Assembly (NCBI GenBank): GCA_048267305.1
Contig: JBLWXT010000011.1
Span: 1-64,000 of the forward strand
From: Owenweeksia sp048267305
GTDB lineage: Bacteria > Bacteroidota > Bacteroidia > Flavobacteriales > Schleiferiaceae
Direction of reading: 5' to 3'
DNA: 64,000 nucleotides
A program made the position numbers and the translations under genes. This document shows positions 25,763-35,114 of the stretch, one piece after another (position 1 is the first letter of the stretch; the number at the start of each line of letters is the position of its first letter). The notes under the pieces are model-generated. The model was not told the origin of the DNA. It did no database searches and worked only from the letters and a program-made list of their open reading frames with translations.

Positions 25763-26010
25763 TGGGATTAATTAGATTTTTAATTTTTGTTGGCATTTTT
25801 TACCTGATATACTATTTAGTAAAAAATGTGCTTTTACGACCTTTTCGGGAAGGTTATGCTAATGGTGGCCAGAGGGCTTCCAAAGGTTTTAATCCTTTTC
25901 AAAAGAAGGATGAAGGAGATGTAAGTATTAATTATGATCCACGAAAAAATGATAAGCCTCACCATGAAATCGGGGAGTATGTGGATTATGAAGAAGTAAA
26001 AGAAGATTAA
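25762..26010 (+). CDS. DUF4834-like small membrane protein
   Basis: An 82-residue protein with a GTG start that shares one base with the carB stop. One N-terminal membrane helix (LIRFLIFVGIFYLIYYLV), a basic linker (RPFREG) and a hydrophilic tail ending GEYVDYEEVKED are seen. The final Asp-Tyr-Glu-Glu motif is a mark of DUF4834 proteins of Flavobacteriia, whose function is unknown. Translational coupling to carB is likely. A bidirectional terminator follows. Confidence 0.75.
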   Translation: MGLIRFLIFVGIFYLIYYLVKNVLLRPFREGYANGGQRASKGFNPFQKKDEGDVSINYDPRKNDKPHHEIGEYVDYEEVKED

Positions 26011-26020
26011 GTAATTAAAA

Positions 26021-26046
26021 AAGAGGCTCAAGGGCCTCTTTTTTTG
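26021..26046. terminator. Bidirectional intrinsic terminator
   Basis: aagaggc (26021-26027) pairs with gcctctt (26034-26040), with A-rich sequence on the left and T-rich sequence on the right. It serves the carB-DUF4834 unit on plus and the PKD protein gene on minus. Confidence 0.8.
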
Positions 26047-26072
26047 TTTATAATCAGTAAATCTAAATTGCA

Positions 26073-29000
26073 TCACAGCTTACTGATCTTAATATTTCGG
26101 GTTTCATTTCCAGCTGCAATTCTCAGCATATAAAAGCCGGATGGTAAATTTTCAAGATCTAATTCCATTGAATCTTGTCCGGATTGGAAACTACGACTCA
26201 CCATAATCTGTCCTTTCATATCAATTATCTTGATAGTGGCTTTTTGATTCCTGTTGCCAGCTGTCTTAATAGCGATTTTTCCTTCTGTAGGGTTTGGGTA
26301 AACCTCCAGTGAATTGATCCATTCCAGTTCCTTTACATCAAATTTGGTAAGATCAATCGCCTTGCAAGTAGTATGTTCAATGGCACATGAGTCTGTAATG
26401 GTTAAACATACATTGTAAATACGTGCCCAACTGAATACGGCAACGGGGTTTTTGTTTGTTGAAAAAGATCCATCATCAAAATCCCAATAATAGCTTACTG
26501 CGTTTTGTGAGGTGTTTACAAACTTAACAGCCAGTGGAGGCGTTGAATTTGAATAGGTAAAACTCGAAACGCCTTGTGTAGCACAATATGAAACCATTTT
26601 ACAAATACTGTCAGTGCCGCAATTGTTAGTTACTTTTAGGCAAACTCGGTACGTACCATAGCCAGGGAATATATGTGATGGATTTTGATTGGTGCTAAGG
26701 TTACCATCTCCAAAATCCCATAAATAGGTTTTAGCATTTGATGATGAGTTGGTAAAGTTGAATACCGGGCCACTTAAGGCCACGTTAAATCCGGCTATCA
26801 CTGTATCAAGACATACATCCACGGAGTCGCAAAATGTATTGCTGGAACAGGCATCCGTAACGGTTTGACATACCCAATACCTTCCTGGTTTTAAGTAGGT
26901 ATGTGTAGGATTGGAGAGGGTGCTGTTGGTTCCGTCTCCAAAATCCCATGATATGGAGTTGGCAATATTGCTTGTGTCTGTAAAATTTATTGTGAAGCCA
27001 GTTCCTGCAGTGGAAAATCCGGCTTTAAGATTGCTGCTGCAAAGGGTAATTGTTTTGCAAATACTATCTGTAAAGCAGTCATTAGCTACGGTCAGGCAAA
27101 TCGTGTAAGTACCAAAATTTTGGTATGCATAGGTGGGGCTTGCCAAAGTACTGGTATTACCATCCCCGAAATCCCACAGATAAGTAGTGGCATTTTGCGA
27201 CAGGTTGGTAAAGGTTACTGTTTTGCCAGAAGCACTGTGCGCATATCCTGCAGTTAATGGATCCGTACAAACCTCTATCGTATCGCACCAGATGGTGGAG
27301 GTACAGGCATCAGTTGCGGTTTGGCACACAATGTACGTCCCGGGGCTGGTATAGGTGTACGATGGATTTCTTAAGGTACTGGTTATTCCATTTCCAAAAT
27401 CCCAGCTTACATTGGGCGCATTGGTGCTGGTGTCTGTGAATACTCGCGTAAATGCATTACCAGTACTGCTAAAACCGGCAATAAGTGTATCGGCACAAAC
27501 CTGTATAACTCGGCACAAGGTTTTAGATCGGCAACTATCTGTTAAAGTAAGGCACACATTATAACTACCAGCTAAGGTATAGGTATGGTTTATAACCGAT
27601 CCCGAACCTGCAGGTGAGCCATCCCCAAAGTTCCAGCTGAAATCATAAGCGGTGGAATTTGAGTTATCGGTATAGGTTATGGCCAAACTTGTGTGTGTGT
27701 CAATAAATCCAACTACGGATGTGTCTGGGCATACCTCAATGGTACCCTTGTAAATGCGGTGCTTGCAATAGTCGTCATATCCCGTAAGGGTAACAAAATA
27801 TTTACCTGGAGTGGTGTAGCGGTGAGTTGGATTTTCAAGGTCCGAGGTGTCTCCATCCCCAAAATCCCAATGATAGCGGTTAATGGTGCCTCTTGAAGTA
27901 TTGGTGAAAAACGTGGTCAAGTAGCTGGAGCTATCAACAAATTGAGGTTTTATAACCGTATCCATAGCACATAATCCCTCTTCAATATTATAGAAACCCT
28001 GTGGGGTTACGTTCGTAAAAGTGCACTTTCCGCCTGCCGGCCAATATATAATCAGTGAGTCGATTGATGTATCCGAACCAAAGCCCATTTTAATGCTGAG
28101 ATCATCATGGTTGTTGTAGCCTGTTTGTTGAGATATAACCCGAGTCTGCATGCCTAATGCCGACTTAGCTACTACGCGGGTACCAATAGCAGCGCGGTTA
28201 CTTGCGGTACCAAATAAGTTAAGATGGAGGTAGCCGTTTGTATTTCCATCGTTGATGTGTATGGTCACCGGAGAGCTATATCGATTGGGTGTAATAATAT
28301 CTACAAAGCCATCTTCATTTAAGTCAGCGGTTGTGGTGCCAAAAGTTTGTAATAATTCAGAATACTGCGAACCGGATGTGATTTTTGAAAAAGTGCCGTT
28401 CCCATTATTCTTATAAAGAAGATTGTTTTTGGCCCACAAGTTACTGTTGTTGGTAATGAACATGTCCAGATAACCATCATTGTCGAAGTCAGTCCATACA
28501 GAACCAAAAGAGTTGTGCTGATCATTTACAATAGCTCCTGTGAGGATTTCGGTAAAAGAACCATTACCATTATTTTTAAAAAGCTGGTTTTTCTGGCCAC
28601 CGGCATTTGTTATAAATACATCCAAAAAACCATCGTTGTTATAATCGCCCCAGCTGCCACCTGTTGAGTTTCCTCCGCTTGTGGTTATTGACGCTGTGGT
28701 GTTTCGTGTAAAGGTGCCATTGCCATTATTTATAAAAAAATCATTGTTGGCATTGGAGCGAACTATAACGTATAGGTCTAAATCCCCATCATTGTCATAA
28801 TCAACCCAGGAGCTGCATGAGCTGGGATTTATTCTGTTGCCAATATCACCAGTATCCAAACGTGCAAAAGTGAAGTTCCCCGTATTTCTATACACAATGT
28901 CATTCAGCCCAGCTAAGCTTAGAGACCTTCTTGAAACATGTAGGTCAATTAGTCCATCGTTATCATAATCTCCCCAACTACAGGTACTACCGTAAAGCAC

Positions 29001-29405
29001 ATCTGTAGCTAATATTGAATTGGTAATACGTGTAAAGGTCCGGTCACCATTGTTTTTGTAAAGATAATTTTGCCCATTACCTTGCTGGTTAGACCAGAAA
29101 AGATCCAAATCGCAATCATTGTCAATATCGGCCCAAAATCCACCTAATGCATTACCTGTTTGAGTTACAAAATTTTGCACATTGTTAAAGGTGAAATTCA
29201 TACTGTCCTCATGTAAAAAATAAGCATACGTTGAGTTGCCACCTAATACGAGGTCAAGAGTATAGTTGTTGTCAATGTCAATTGGGGCTACTGAATACCA
29301 ATCTCCATTACTGTTGTTTATGGTCGGGTCATTAAGCTTGGTAAAGGTTTGGCCGAATAGTGACTGACCAAAAACAGTAAGCATAAAAAGGAATAGGGAT
29401 CGCAT
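26073..29405 (-). CDS. Secreted FG-GAP/ASPIC-UnbV protein with seven PKD repeats and T9SS type A sorting domain
   Basis: Large exported protein of 1110 residues. After a signal peptide (ends FGQSLFGQ) come FG-GAP/VCBS repeats rich in Asp-Asn-Asp-Gly motifs such as DYDNDGLIDLHV and DFDNDGYLDMFI (about residues 25-385), which usually bind calcium and form a propeller. An ASPIC/UnbV domain follows (about 385-475, with IGTRVVAKS and LIIYWPAGGK). Seven PKD repeats (about 490-1030) each carry a WDFGDG-type core, and six are joined by a Cys-containing linker. The last 80 residues are the type A sorting domain: LEVYPNPTEGKIAIKT, then GFYMLRI and ISKL. It is presumably cell-surface attached or secreted; ligand unknown. 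It stands alone on its strand. Confidence 0.9.
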   Translation of the reverse strand: MRSLFLFMLTVFGQSLFGQTFTKLNDPTINNSNGDWYSVAPIDIDNNYTLDLVLGGNSTYAYFLHEDSMNFTFNNVQNFVTQTGNALGGFWADIDNDCDLDLFWSNQQGNGQNYLYKNNGDRTFTRITNSILATDVLYGSTCSWGDYDNDGLIDLHVSRRSLSLAGLNDIVYRNTGNFTFARLDTGDIGNRINPSSCSSWVDYDNDGDLDLYVIVRSNANNDFFINNGNGTFTRNTTASITTSGGNSTGGSWGDYNNDGFLDVFITNAGGQKNQLFKNNGNGSFTEILTGAIVNDQHNSFGSVWTDFDNDGYLDMFITNNSNLWAKNNLLYKNNGNGTFSKITSGSQYSELLQTFGTTTADLNEDGFVDIITPNRYSSPVTIHINDGNTNGYLHLNLFGTASNRAAIGTRVVAKSALGMQTRVISQQTGYNNHDDLSIKMGFGSDTSIDSLIIYWPAGGKCTFTNVTPQGFYNIEEGLCAMDTVIKPQFVDSSSYLTTFFTNTSRGTINRYHWDFGDGDTSDLENPTHRYTTPGKYFVTLTGYDDYCKHRIYKGTIEVCPDTSVVGFIDTHTSLAITYTDNSNSTAYDFSWNFGDGSPAGSGSVINHTYTLAGSYNVCLTLTDSCRSKTLCRVIQVCADTLIAGFSSTGNAFTRVFTDTSTNAPNVSWDFGNGITSTLRNPSYTYTSPGTYIVCQTATDACTSTIWCDTIEVCTDPLTAGYAHSASGKTVTFTNLSQNATTYLWDFGDGNTSTLASPTYAYQNFGTYTICLTVANDCFTDSICKTITLCSSNLKAGFSTAGTGFTINFTDTSNIANSISWDFGDGTNSTLSNPTHTYLKPGRYWVCQTVTDACSSNTFCDSVDVCLDTVIAGFNVALSGPVFNFTNSSSNAKTYLWDFGDGNLSTNQNPSHIFPGYGTYRVCLKVTNNCGTDSICKMVSYCATQGVSSFTYSNSTPPLAVKFVNTSQNAVSYYWDFDDGSFSTNKNPVAVFSWARIYNVCLTITDSCAIEHTTCKAIDLTKFDVKELEWINSLEVYPNPTEGKIAIKTAGNRNQKATIKIIDMKGQIMVSRSFQSGQDSMELDLENLPSGFYMLRIAAGNETRNIKISKL

Positions 29406-29622
29406 AGCTTTAAGTTAAAATTGAGGCTTGGAATGTAAGAATTATTATGCAATAAGAAACAATAGTTGATGTTGGGGTGATTTTTTAGTATAGATGTCCG
29501 AGGCGTGGATATATGGAATATGTAGGTCTGGATTGGAACGAAATTTCAATGGCTTTTGAGGCAAGTAAATGCCTTATTCTTTCGGATATTCGCACCAACC
29601 CCATATTAAATAGAAAGCGTAC

Positions 29623-30690
29623 ATGAAAGTTGCTACCATAGTTGGTGCCCGGCCGCAGTTTGTGAAAGCTGCTGCCTTTAGCAGGATGTTAAAACAAAAG
29701 ACGGATTGGAACGAAATACTAATCCATACCGGGCAGCACTATGATGCCAATATGAGTGAGGTGTTTTTTACTGAAATGGAAATCCCCAAACCAGATTACC
29801 ACCTGGAGATACACTCTTTGCCAAGGTTAGAGATGATTGATAAAATGGAAGCCGCCATTACCAATCTCCTGGAAAAGGAAAAACCACACTTGGTGCTGGT
29901 ATATGGAGATACCAATTCAACTTTGGCAGGAGCCAGGGCAGCAAGGAAACTGGGAATAAAGTTAGCTCATGTGGAGGCAGGACTGAGGAGTTATAACGAT
30001 AACATGCCTGAGGAGCTGAATAGAGTGGAAACTGATTTGATAAGCGATTTTCTATTTGTACCAGCCAAAAATGCCGCTGATAATTTAAAGAAGGAGAGTG
30101 CAGAGGGACGGATTTTTACTGTAGGCGACATTATGTACGACACGGTGAAATTCTATTCGCAGGTAGCCCATGGCAAAAGCAACCTCAATGCTGATTTTTT
30201 TGAGAAACCTTATGTCCTTCTCACAGTTCACCGCCAGGAGAATACGGACAACAGTGCCAATCTTAAGGGTTTGTTTGAAGCTGTGGACAGGATTGCCATG
30301 GATACGCGGGTGGTAATGCCACTGCACCCCCGTACCAAAAAGCAGTTGAAGGAATTTGGAATCACCACTAAGGCAGAACTGATAGATCCCGTTGGTTATT
30401 TTGACATGCTAATGCTGATTAAGAATTCTGCTATGGTAATGACCGATAGTGGGGGCTTACAAAAAGAGGCTTACTACCTGAATAAATTTTGCATCACCCT
30501 GCGGGAAGAAACCGAGTGGGTGGAATTGGTGGAGATTGGCGCAAACGAAGTTTGTGGAACTAACCCTGAACATATCATAAATGCCTACAGCCGGTTTTCC
30601 AAAATGGAATTCAATTTTGAGCAAACTCCCTATGGAGAAGGTGATACAGCACAGAAGATTATAGCTGTTTTACAGGAATCAATCGCTTAG
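29623..30690 (+). CDS. wecB: UDP-N-acetylglucosamine 2-epimerase (non-hydrolysing)
   Basis: Interconverts UDP-GlcNAc and UDP-ManNAc for surface polysaccharides. The 355-residue product has the family start TIVGARPQFVKAAAFSR, the HTGQHYDANMSEVFF segment, VYGDTNSTLAGARAARK, HVEAGLRSYNDNMPEELNR and, near the C-terminus, MTDSGGLQKEAYYL. It is GT-B fold, full length and complete. The ATG at 29623 is right before the conserved N-terminus. It is the first gene of the surface-carbohydrate region. The 217 bases upstream, shared with the divergent PKD protein gene, hold no promoter I can name with confidence. Confidence 0.93.
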   Translation: MKVATIVGARPQFVKAAAFSRMLKQKTDWNEILIHTGQHYDANMSEVFFTEMEIPKPDYHLEIHSLPRLEMIDKMEAAITNLLEKEKPHLVLVYGDTNSTLAGARAARKLGIKLAHVEAGLRSYNDNMPEELNRVETDLISDFLFVPAKNAADNLKKESAEGRIFTVGDIMYDTVKFYSQVAHGKSNLNADFFEKPYVLLTVHRQENTDNSANLKGLFEAVDRIAMDTRVVMPLHPRTKKQLKEFGITTKAELIDPVGYFDMLMLIKNSAMVMTDSGGLQKEAYYLNKFCITLREETEWVELVEIGANEVCGTNPEHIINAYSRFSKMEFNFEQTPYGEGDTAQKIIAVLQESIA

Positions 30691-30762
30691 ACATTCTGCT
30701 AATTGACAAATCCTTTCACCACTCTCAAAATTTGCTCTAACATTGTTTATTAATTGGCATTA

Positions 30763-32046
30763 ATGAAAAAGGTATTAATCATAACATATTATTGGCCTCC
30801 TGCGGGTGGCCCGGGGGTACAGCGCTGGCTGAAATTTTCAAAGTTTTTGCCCGAGAGTGGAATTCAGCCTATTATTCTTACCGTTGATCCCAACTTTGCC
30901 ACTTATCCTATCATTGATGAATCTCTGGAAAAAGAAGTGGGAGATACTGTTTCAGTTTATAAAACAGAAACCAGGGAGCTTTTTGGAGCCTATAAAAAGG
31001 CAACTAGCCGTAAGGAGGTACCTTATTCAGGTTTTGCCAGTGAAGATGCTAAACCAGGATTGAAGGAAAAGGCAGCGCGATTTGTACGGGGAAATTTCTT
31101 TTTTCCTGATCCCCGTAAGGGATGGAAAAAGTTTGCCGTTGCCAAGGCAAAGGAACTTATTGCCTCTGAAAATATAGATACTGTAATTACCACAGGCCCC
31201 CCACATTCAACGCATTTAATTGGCTTGGAGTTGAAGAGTACATCGAGCATAAAGTGGCTTGCCGATTTCAGGGATCCATGGACGGACATATATTATTACA
31301 AGGATTTTTACCCCATGTTAGCTGCCCGAAAATTGGAGGCTTCCCTGGAAATGAAAGTATTGCGACAGGCAGACCTTATAACTACAGCCAGCCCGGGTTT
31401 TGCTAAACTGTTAGCCAATAAACTGGGTGATGATTCTAAATTATTGCCAATTACCAATGGCTATGATAGTGATGACTTAGAACTTGAAACAGGGGAAAGA
31501 ACAAAGGGTGATATTGTGATAACTTACACAGGCACGGTAACTACCAAATACCCTTTAAGTACTTTGGTGGAAGCTATTTCTTCCATGGAAATTGAAGCAC
31601 AGCAAAACATCACCCTTAATGTAGTGGGAAAACTTGATGAGGGATGCGAGTCTCTTTTGGTAGCTGAAAATCTCCATGCCAATGTAAACATGCCCGGTTA
31701 TGTAAGTCATGGTGAGGTGATGGGGTATTTGAAAAATAGTACTCATGTATTGCTGCTTATCCCAATGCTTAAGGGAAATGAAGGTATTATTCCGGCAAAG
31801 TTGTTTGAATATATAGGCTCCGGTAAAACGATAGTGGGAATAGGACCAAGGCCTTCAGATGCTGCGGAGATAATAGAGGAAAACGGTTTTGGAAGGTTTT
31901 TCACTCCTAATCAATCCATGGAATTGAAAAACTGGTTGGCGAAGGATGTGGATGAACATCAGGAAGTTGACGGCAGTATTCGGGAGAAGTTTAGCAGAAG
32001 GTATCTTACCACTAAATTAGCAGACGCCATCAAATCAAAATTATAG
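30763..32046 (+). CDS. Glycosyltransferase family 4-like (GT-B fold)
   Basis: Cytoplasmic sugar transferase of 427 residues. The N-terminal YYWPPAGGPGVQRWLKFSKFLP is a hallmark of this Bacteroidota GT4-like group. TTGPPHSTHLIG and WLADFRDPWTDIYYY follow, and the C-terminal domain has VITYTGTVTTKYPLSTL and the nucleotide-sugar site KLFEYIGSGKTIVGIGP. The ATG at 30763 is preferred over a TTG three codons earlier. It is 72 bases after wecB and 12 bases before the LbH protein gene; the three probably act on one glycan. Donor and acceptor cannot be told. Confidence 0.88.
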   Translation: MKKVLIITYYWPPAGGPGVQRWLKFSKFLPESGIQPIILTVDPNFATYPIIDESLEKEVGDTVSVYKTETRELFGAYKKATSRKEVPYSGFASEDAKPGLKEKAARFVRGNFFFPDPRKGWKKFAVAKAKELIASENIDTVITTGPPHSTHLIGLELKSTSSIKWLADFRDPWTDIYYYKDFYPMLAARKLEASLEMKVLRQADLITTASPGFAKLLANKLGDDSKLLPITNGYDSDDLELETGERTKGDIVITYTGTVTTKYPLSTLVEAISSMEIEAQQNITLNVVGKLDEGCESLLVAENLHANVNMPGYVSHGEVMGYLKNSTHVLLLIPMLKGNEGIIPAKLFEYIGSGKTIVGIGPRPSDAAEIIEENGFGRFFTPNQSMELKNWLAKDVDEHQEVDGSIREKFSRRYLTTKLADAIKSKL

Positions 32047-32058
32047 TCGCATTTTATT

Positions 32059-32556
32059 ATGATAATACTGGGATACCTCTACCGTGCCTACCTTTATTTT
32101 CGTCAGGGAAAATTTGTGTCAAACATTCGGGCGGCTTCCTTAAGGGCATTTAAGGCCAAGGTGCATCCTACAGCATTTATTTCCTATGGTTCACGGTTTT
32201 TTGGGCCCAAGGGCATTAAAATTGGCGCAAATTCCTTTATCGGCCCTCATGTAAATATTGTGGCCAATGACACTACCGTAACCATTGGTGATAATGTACT
32301 TATTGCAGCAGGAACCAAAATTATTGGCCGCAACCACAATTACGAATCTAAGGACAAAACCATAAAGGAGCAGGGCTATGTGCAAGCTCCCATTATAATT
32401 AAGGATAACGTGTGGATAGGCTACCACGTGGTCATCCTCTCTGGTGTAACCATAGGTGAAGGTTCTATAATAGCTGCCGGCAGTGTGGTTACCAAGGATG
32501 TGGGCCCCTACAAAATTGTAGGGGGCATACCTGCGCGTACTTTAAAGGAGCGTTAA
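32059..32556 (+). CDS. Acyltransferase with left-handed beta-helix (hexapeptide) fold
   Basis: A 165-residue protein of the LbH acetyltransferase superfamily. Hexapeptide repeats are visible, such as IKIGANSFIGPHVNI, VTIGDNVLIAAGTKI, VWIGYHVVILSGVTIGEGSIIAAGSVVTKDV and the usual end VGGIPARTLKER. A catalytic-type His is in GRNHNYESKDK. It most likely O- or N-acetylates a sugar of the surface glycan, like WbbJ/LacA-type enzymes. It sits 12 bases after the glycosyltransferase gene, and its stop is one base from the end of the convergent YfhO-like gene. Confidence 0.88.
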   Translation: MIILGYLYRAYLYFRQGKFVSNIRAASLRAFKAKVHPTAFISYGSRFFGPKGIKIGANSFIGPHVNIVANDTTVTIGDNVLIAAGTKIIGRNHNYESKDKTIKEQGYVQAPIIIKDNVWIGYHVVILSGVTIGEGSIIAAGSVVTKDVGPYKIVGGIPARTLKER

Positions 32557-32557
32557 C

Positions 32558-35038
32558 CTACGCGGCATTAGGCTCCGTATTATTTTCCTTTTTCCAACCC
32601 AATGCCACTACGGATATAATGGCCAGCGTTAGAATTATCGAAAATACCAGCGAAATCTTTTCTCCCAGTATGTAGGAGCGTGGTTCAAACTTAAACTCTA
32701 TGGTATGTTTCCCCTGGGGAACCGTCATTCCTCTCAATAGGTAGTTTACCCTGATGTGGTCAGCTGCCTTGCCGTCTATGTAAGTTTTCCAGTCATGGTC
32801 TCCTCCTTCATAGTAAATTTCGGAGAAAACAGCGAATTGCTCAGGACTAACCACATTGGCCTCATACACCATGTGCTTGGGGTCATATGATTTTAGCGAT
32901 ATTACTGAAGCGCTATCAGCCTTGAGGGATTTTGGCACTTTTTCGGCATAGCGCTGATCTACAACAGCCGTTTTTAAAGGGTCAAAACCAGTTAATGCCG
33001 CCATTTCCGCATCGGCATCCGCTACAATATTAATATCGTTTACAAACCAGGAGTTTCCACAAGCCTGTGGGTTTTGCTGAGCAAATTTTTGCCCGCTTTG
33101 CTTGTCAGCCGCGATATACCACTTGGCATTTAGCATATTATAACACGCCTGATTTCCTTGTGATAGCTGATTTTCAATCAAATCCTGATAGCGGATAAGT
33201 TTGGCACCGTGGTAGCCACCGATAGACTTATGATAATAGGAGGTATAAGAATCTGAAGTAAGTCCGGCAGTGGTGTTAAACACACGGAAGTGAGGGTCTG
33301 TATCCTTCAGGATAATTTCATCTGCGGGTGTTTTTGCAAAGGTATTTTGATAAGCTCTTTCTGTTACAAAGTCATCGGCCCCTAAATGTTGTTTTACAAA
33401 AGTCCACTGATCGGCAATTACCAGAATAGCTAAGGCTGCTATCAAATAAGTAGGTTTTAGTTTTTGCTGAACGAGTAACCATAATAATCCAAAGGTTAAG
33501 GCGCCAAAAGCAAGTGTTTTAAAAGCGCTGGTGCGCATCAGTGATACCCTGTCTGCTTCAAGAATACTTAAGTCAATGCCTTGTTTGGCAAGTTCAGTAT
33601 CTCTTGGGCCGGCAAAATCAAAGAAAGACCCTCCCAAAACGATAAAGAACAAACAAAGGCCACCTGTGATGTATAAAGAATACAAAAGGTGTTTTTTGAT
33701 CTTAGCCTTGTCATAATCACCGTTAAGGATTTTTCCAACGGCCAGAAAGCCCATGAATGGCATGGTGAAAAATGCAATAATAAAGGTCATTGAGGGTACC
33801 CTGAACTTGCTGTACATGGGTAGGTATTCAAACATAATTTCATTAAAACCCCTGAAGTGTTTACCCCAGGCCAGCATAAATGCCAATAAGGTAGCTCCTG
33901 CCACCCACCAGCGAATACGTCCATCTACCACAAAAAATCCGAGCACAAAAAGAAAGAAAACAACGGCCCCTACGTAGTAACCACCGTTTACCAAACTTTG
34001 CTCACCCCAGTAAAACATGGAGCCTAAATATTGATTTGCCTGATCTTCGGCTTGTTTTCGGGGAGTGCCTTGAGAGGTTATGCTCTGCACTATACGAGGT
34101 TGGTACTCTTTGAACATCTCAGTGCCTTCGTAGGTTTGAGCCATCCCGCCACCTGAAAAATTGGCTATAACAAGATTGAAGGTTTCACTGATGCCATAGC
34201 TCCAGTTCATGGCATAGTCGAAGGTAAGTCCACCTTGAGATTCTTCCATATGGCTAAGCTCAGAAGAGCCGCCACGCATGGTTTCAGTAGTATACTCGTA
34301 AGTGCTCCAAAGGTTGCTGATGTTTGGCCCTACACCTATAAGAGCAGCTATTAATAGTATTCCGGAAGCCTTGGCGAAGCTGCCCACCGTTTTTTCCTTA
34401 ATGGCAAAAATCAATTCTACTAAAGCAATTACAAGTAGCATAAGCCCCATGTAATAGGTTATCTGAAAGTGGTTGGAGTTAATAGACAAACCCACAAACA
34501 GGGCTGTTAAGGCAAAGCCAAGCAGATATTTTTTTCGATACGTGAGAATAACCCCCATCACCACCGGAGCTATAAAGGCTGCGGTGCGCACCTTGGCATT
34601 ATGACCCGCGCCAAATGATATGATAAAGAATGCCGAGAAGGCAAAGGCCACTGCTGCCACGGCACTTAGCCAGGGATTGGTTTTTAAGGCAATCATTAAA
34701 ATATAGAAGCCAAACATCAGGCTGAAGATGATGTGAATACCAGCCATATTTCCTCCAATAAAAGCTAAAACTGTTGCAGGTACAGTAAGCCAGTTGTTGG
34801 GGTAGCGCGTTGAAATCTGAAATGTGGGCATTCCGCTAAACATGGCGTTTGTCCAAAGAGGCTCATCATCATGTGTTTCACGGTAGTCGCGAATCTCCTT
34901 TCCCTTGGCGTAGCCCAGCATAATATCGTCTTGCTCAAGCACTTTCCCCTGTAAAGCTGGGTAGAAGTAAATAAAGTTAATAACGATTAATCCAAGGATA
35001 GGAATAATGTAGTGGAGATACTTTTTGAAATGACTCAT
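32558..35038 (-). CDS. YfhO-like large integral membrane protein (GT-C superfamily type)
   Basis: A protein of 826 residues with about 12-14 predicted membrane helices and two sizeable exported loops. The start FYPALQGKVLEQDDIMLGYAKG followed by MFSGMPTFQIS resembles the first exported loop of YfhO/GT-C proteins. The C-terminal exported domain (about residues 560-790, with IYYEGGDHDWKTYIDG and RVNYLLRGMTVPQGKH) is the beta-sandwich typical of YfhO. A final helix ends the protein. B. subtilis YfhO is thought to take part in glycosylating lipoteichoic acid; here a role in lipid-linked sugar transfer or envelope modification is inference. It lies amid glycan genes but on the opposite strand. Confidence 0.8.
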   Translation of the reverse strand: MSHFKKYLHYIIPILGLIVINFIYFYPALQGKVLEQDDIMLGYAKGKEIRDYRETHDDEPLWTNAMFSGMPTFQISTRYPNNWLTVPATVLAFIGGNMAGIHIIFSLMFGFYILMIALKTNPWLSAVAAVAFAFSAFFIISFGAGHNAKVRTAAFIAPVVMGVILTYRKKYLLGFALTALFVGLSINSNHFQITYYMGLMLLVIALVELIFAIKEKTVGSFAKASGILLIAALIGVGPNISNLWSTYEYTTETMRGGSSELSHMEESQGGLTFDYAMNWSYGISETFNLVIANFSGGGMAQTYEGTEMFKEYQPRIVQSITSQGTPRKQAEDQANQYLGSMFYWGEQSLVNGGYYVGAVVFFLFVLGFFVVDGRIRWWVAGATLLAFMLAWGKHFRGFNEIMFEYLPMYSKFRVPSMTFIIAFFTMPFMGFLAVGKILNGDYDKAKIKKHLLYSLYITGGLCLFFIVLGGSFFDFAGPRDTELAKQGIDLSILEADRVSLMRTSAFKTLAFGALTFGLLWLLVQQKLKPTYLIAALAILVIADQWTFVKQHLGADDFVTERAYQNTFAKTPADEIILKDTDPHFRVFNTTAGLTSDSYTSYYHKSIGGYHGAKLIRYQDLIENQLSQGNQACYNMLNAKWYIAADKQSGQKFAQQNPQACGNSWFVNDINIVADADAEMAALTGFDPLKTAVVDQRYAEKVPKSLKADSASVISLKSYDPKHMVYEANVVSPEQFAVFSEIYYEGGDHDWKTYIDGKAADHIRVNYLLRGMTVPQGKHTIEFKFEPRSYILGEKISLVFSIILTLAIISVVALGWKKENNTEPNAA

Positions 35039-35091
35039 TTTATACGGCTAATTCTATTGAAGGCGGCTAATATAACAGGAATTTGTTTACG

Positions 35092-35099
35092 TAAATTTG
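35092..35099 (+). promoter_or_regulatory. -7 box of the sulfotransferase gene
   Basis: TAAATTTG fits TAnnTTTG. It contains the TTG an ORF finder would use as a start codon. The true ATG at 35115 lies 15 bases after the box, so the leader is only about 9 bases. No -33 TTG is evident. Confidence 0.5.
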
Positions 35100-35114
35100 G
35101 CACATTATAAGCTT

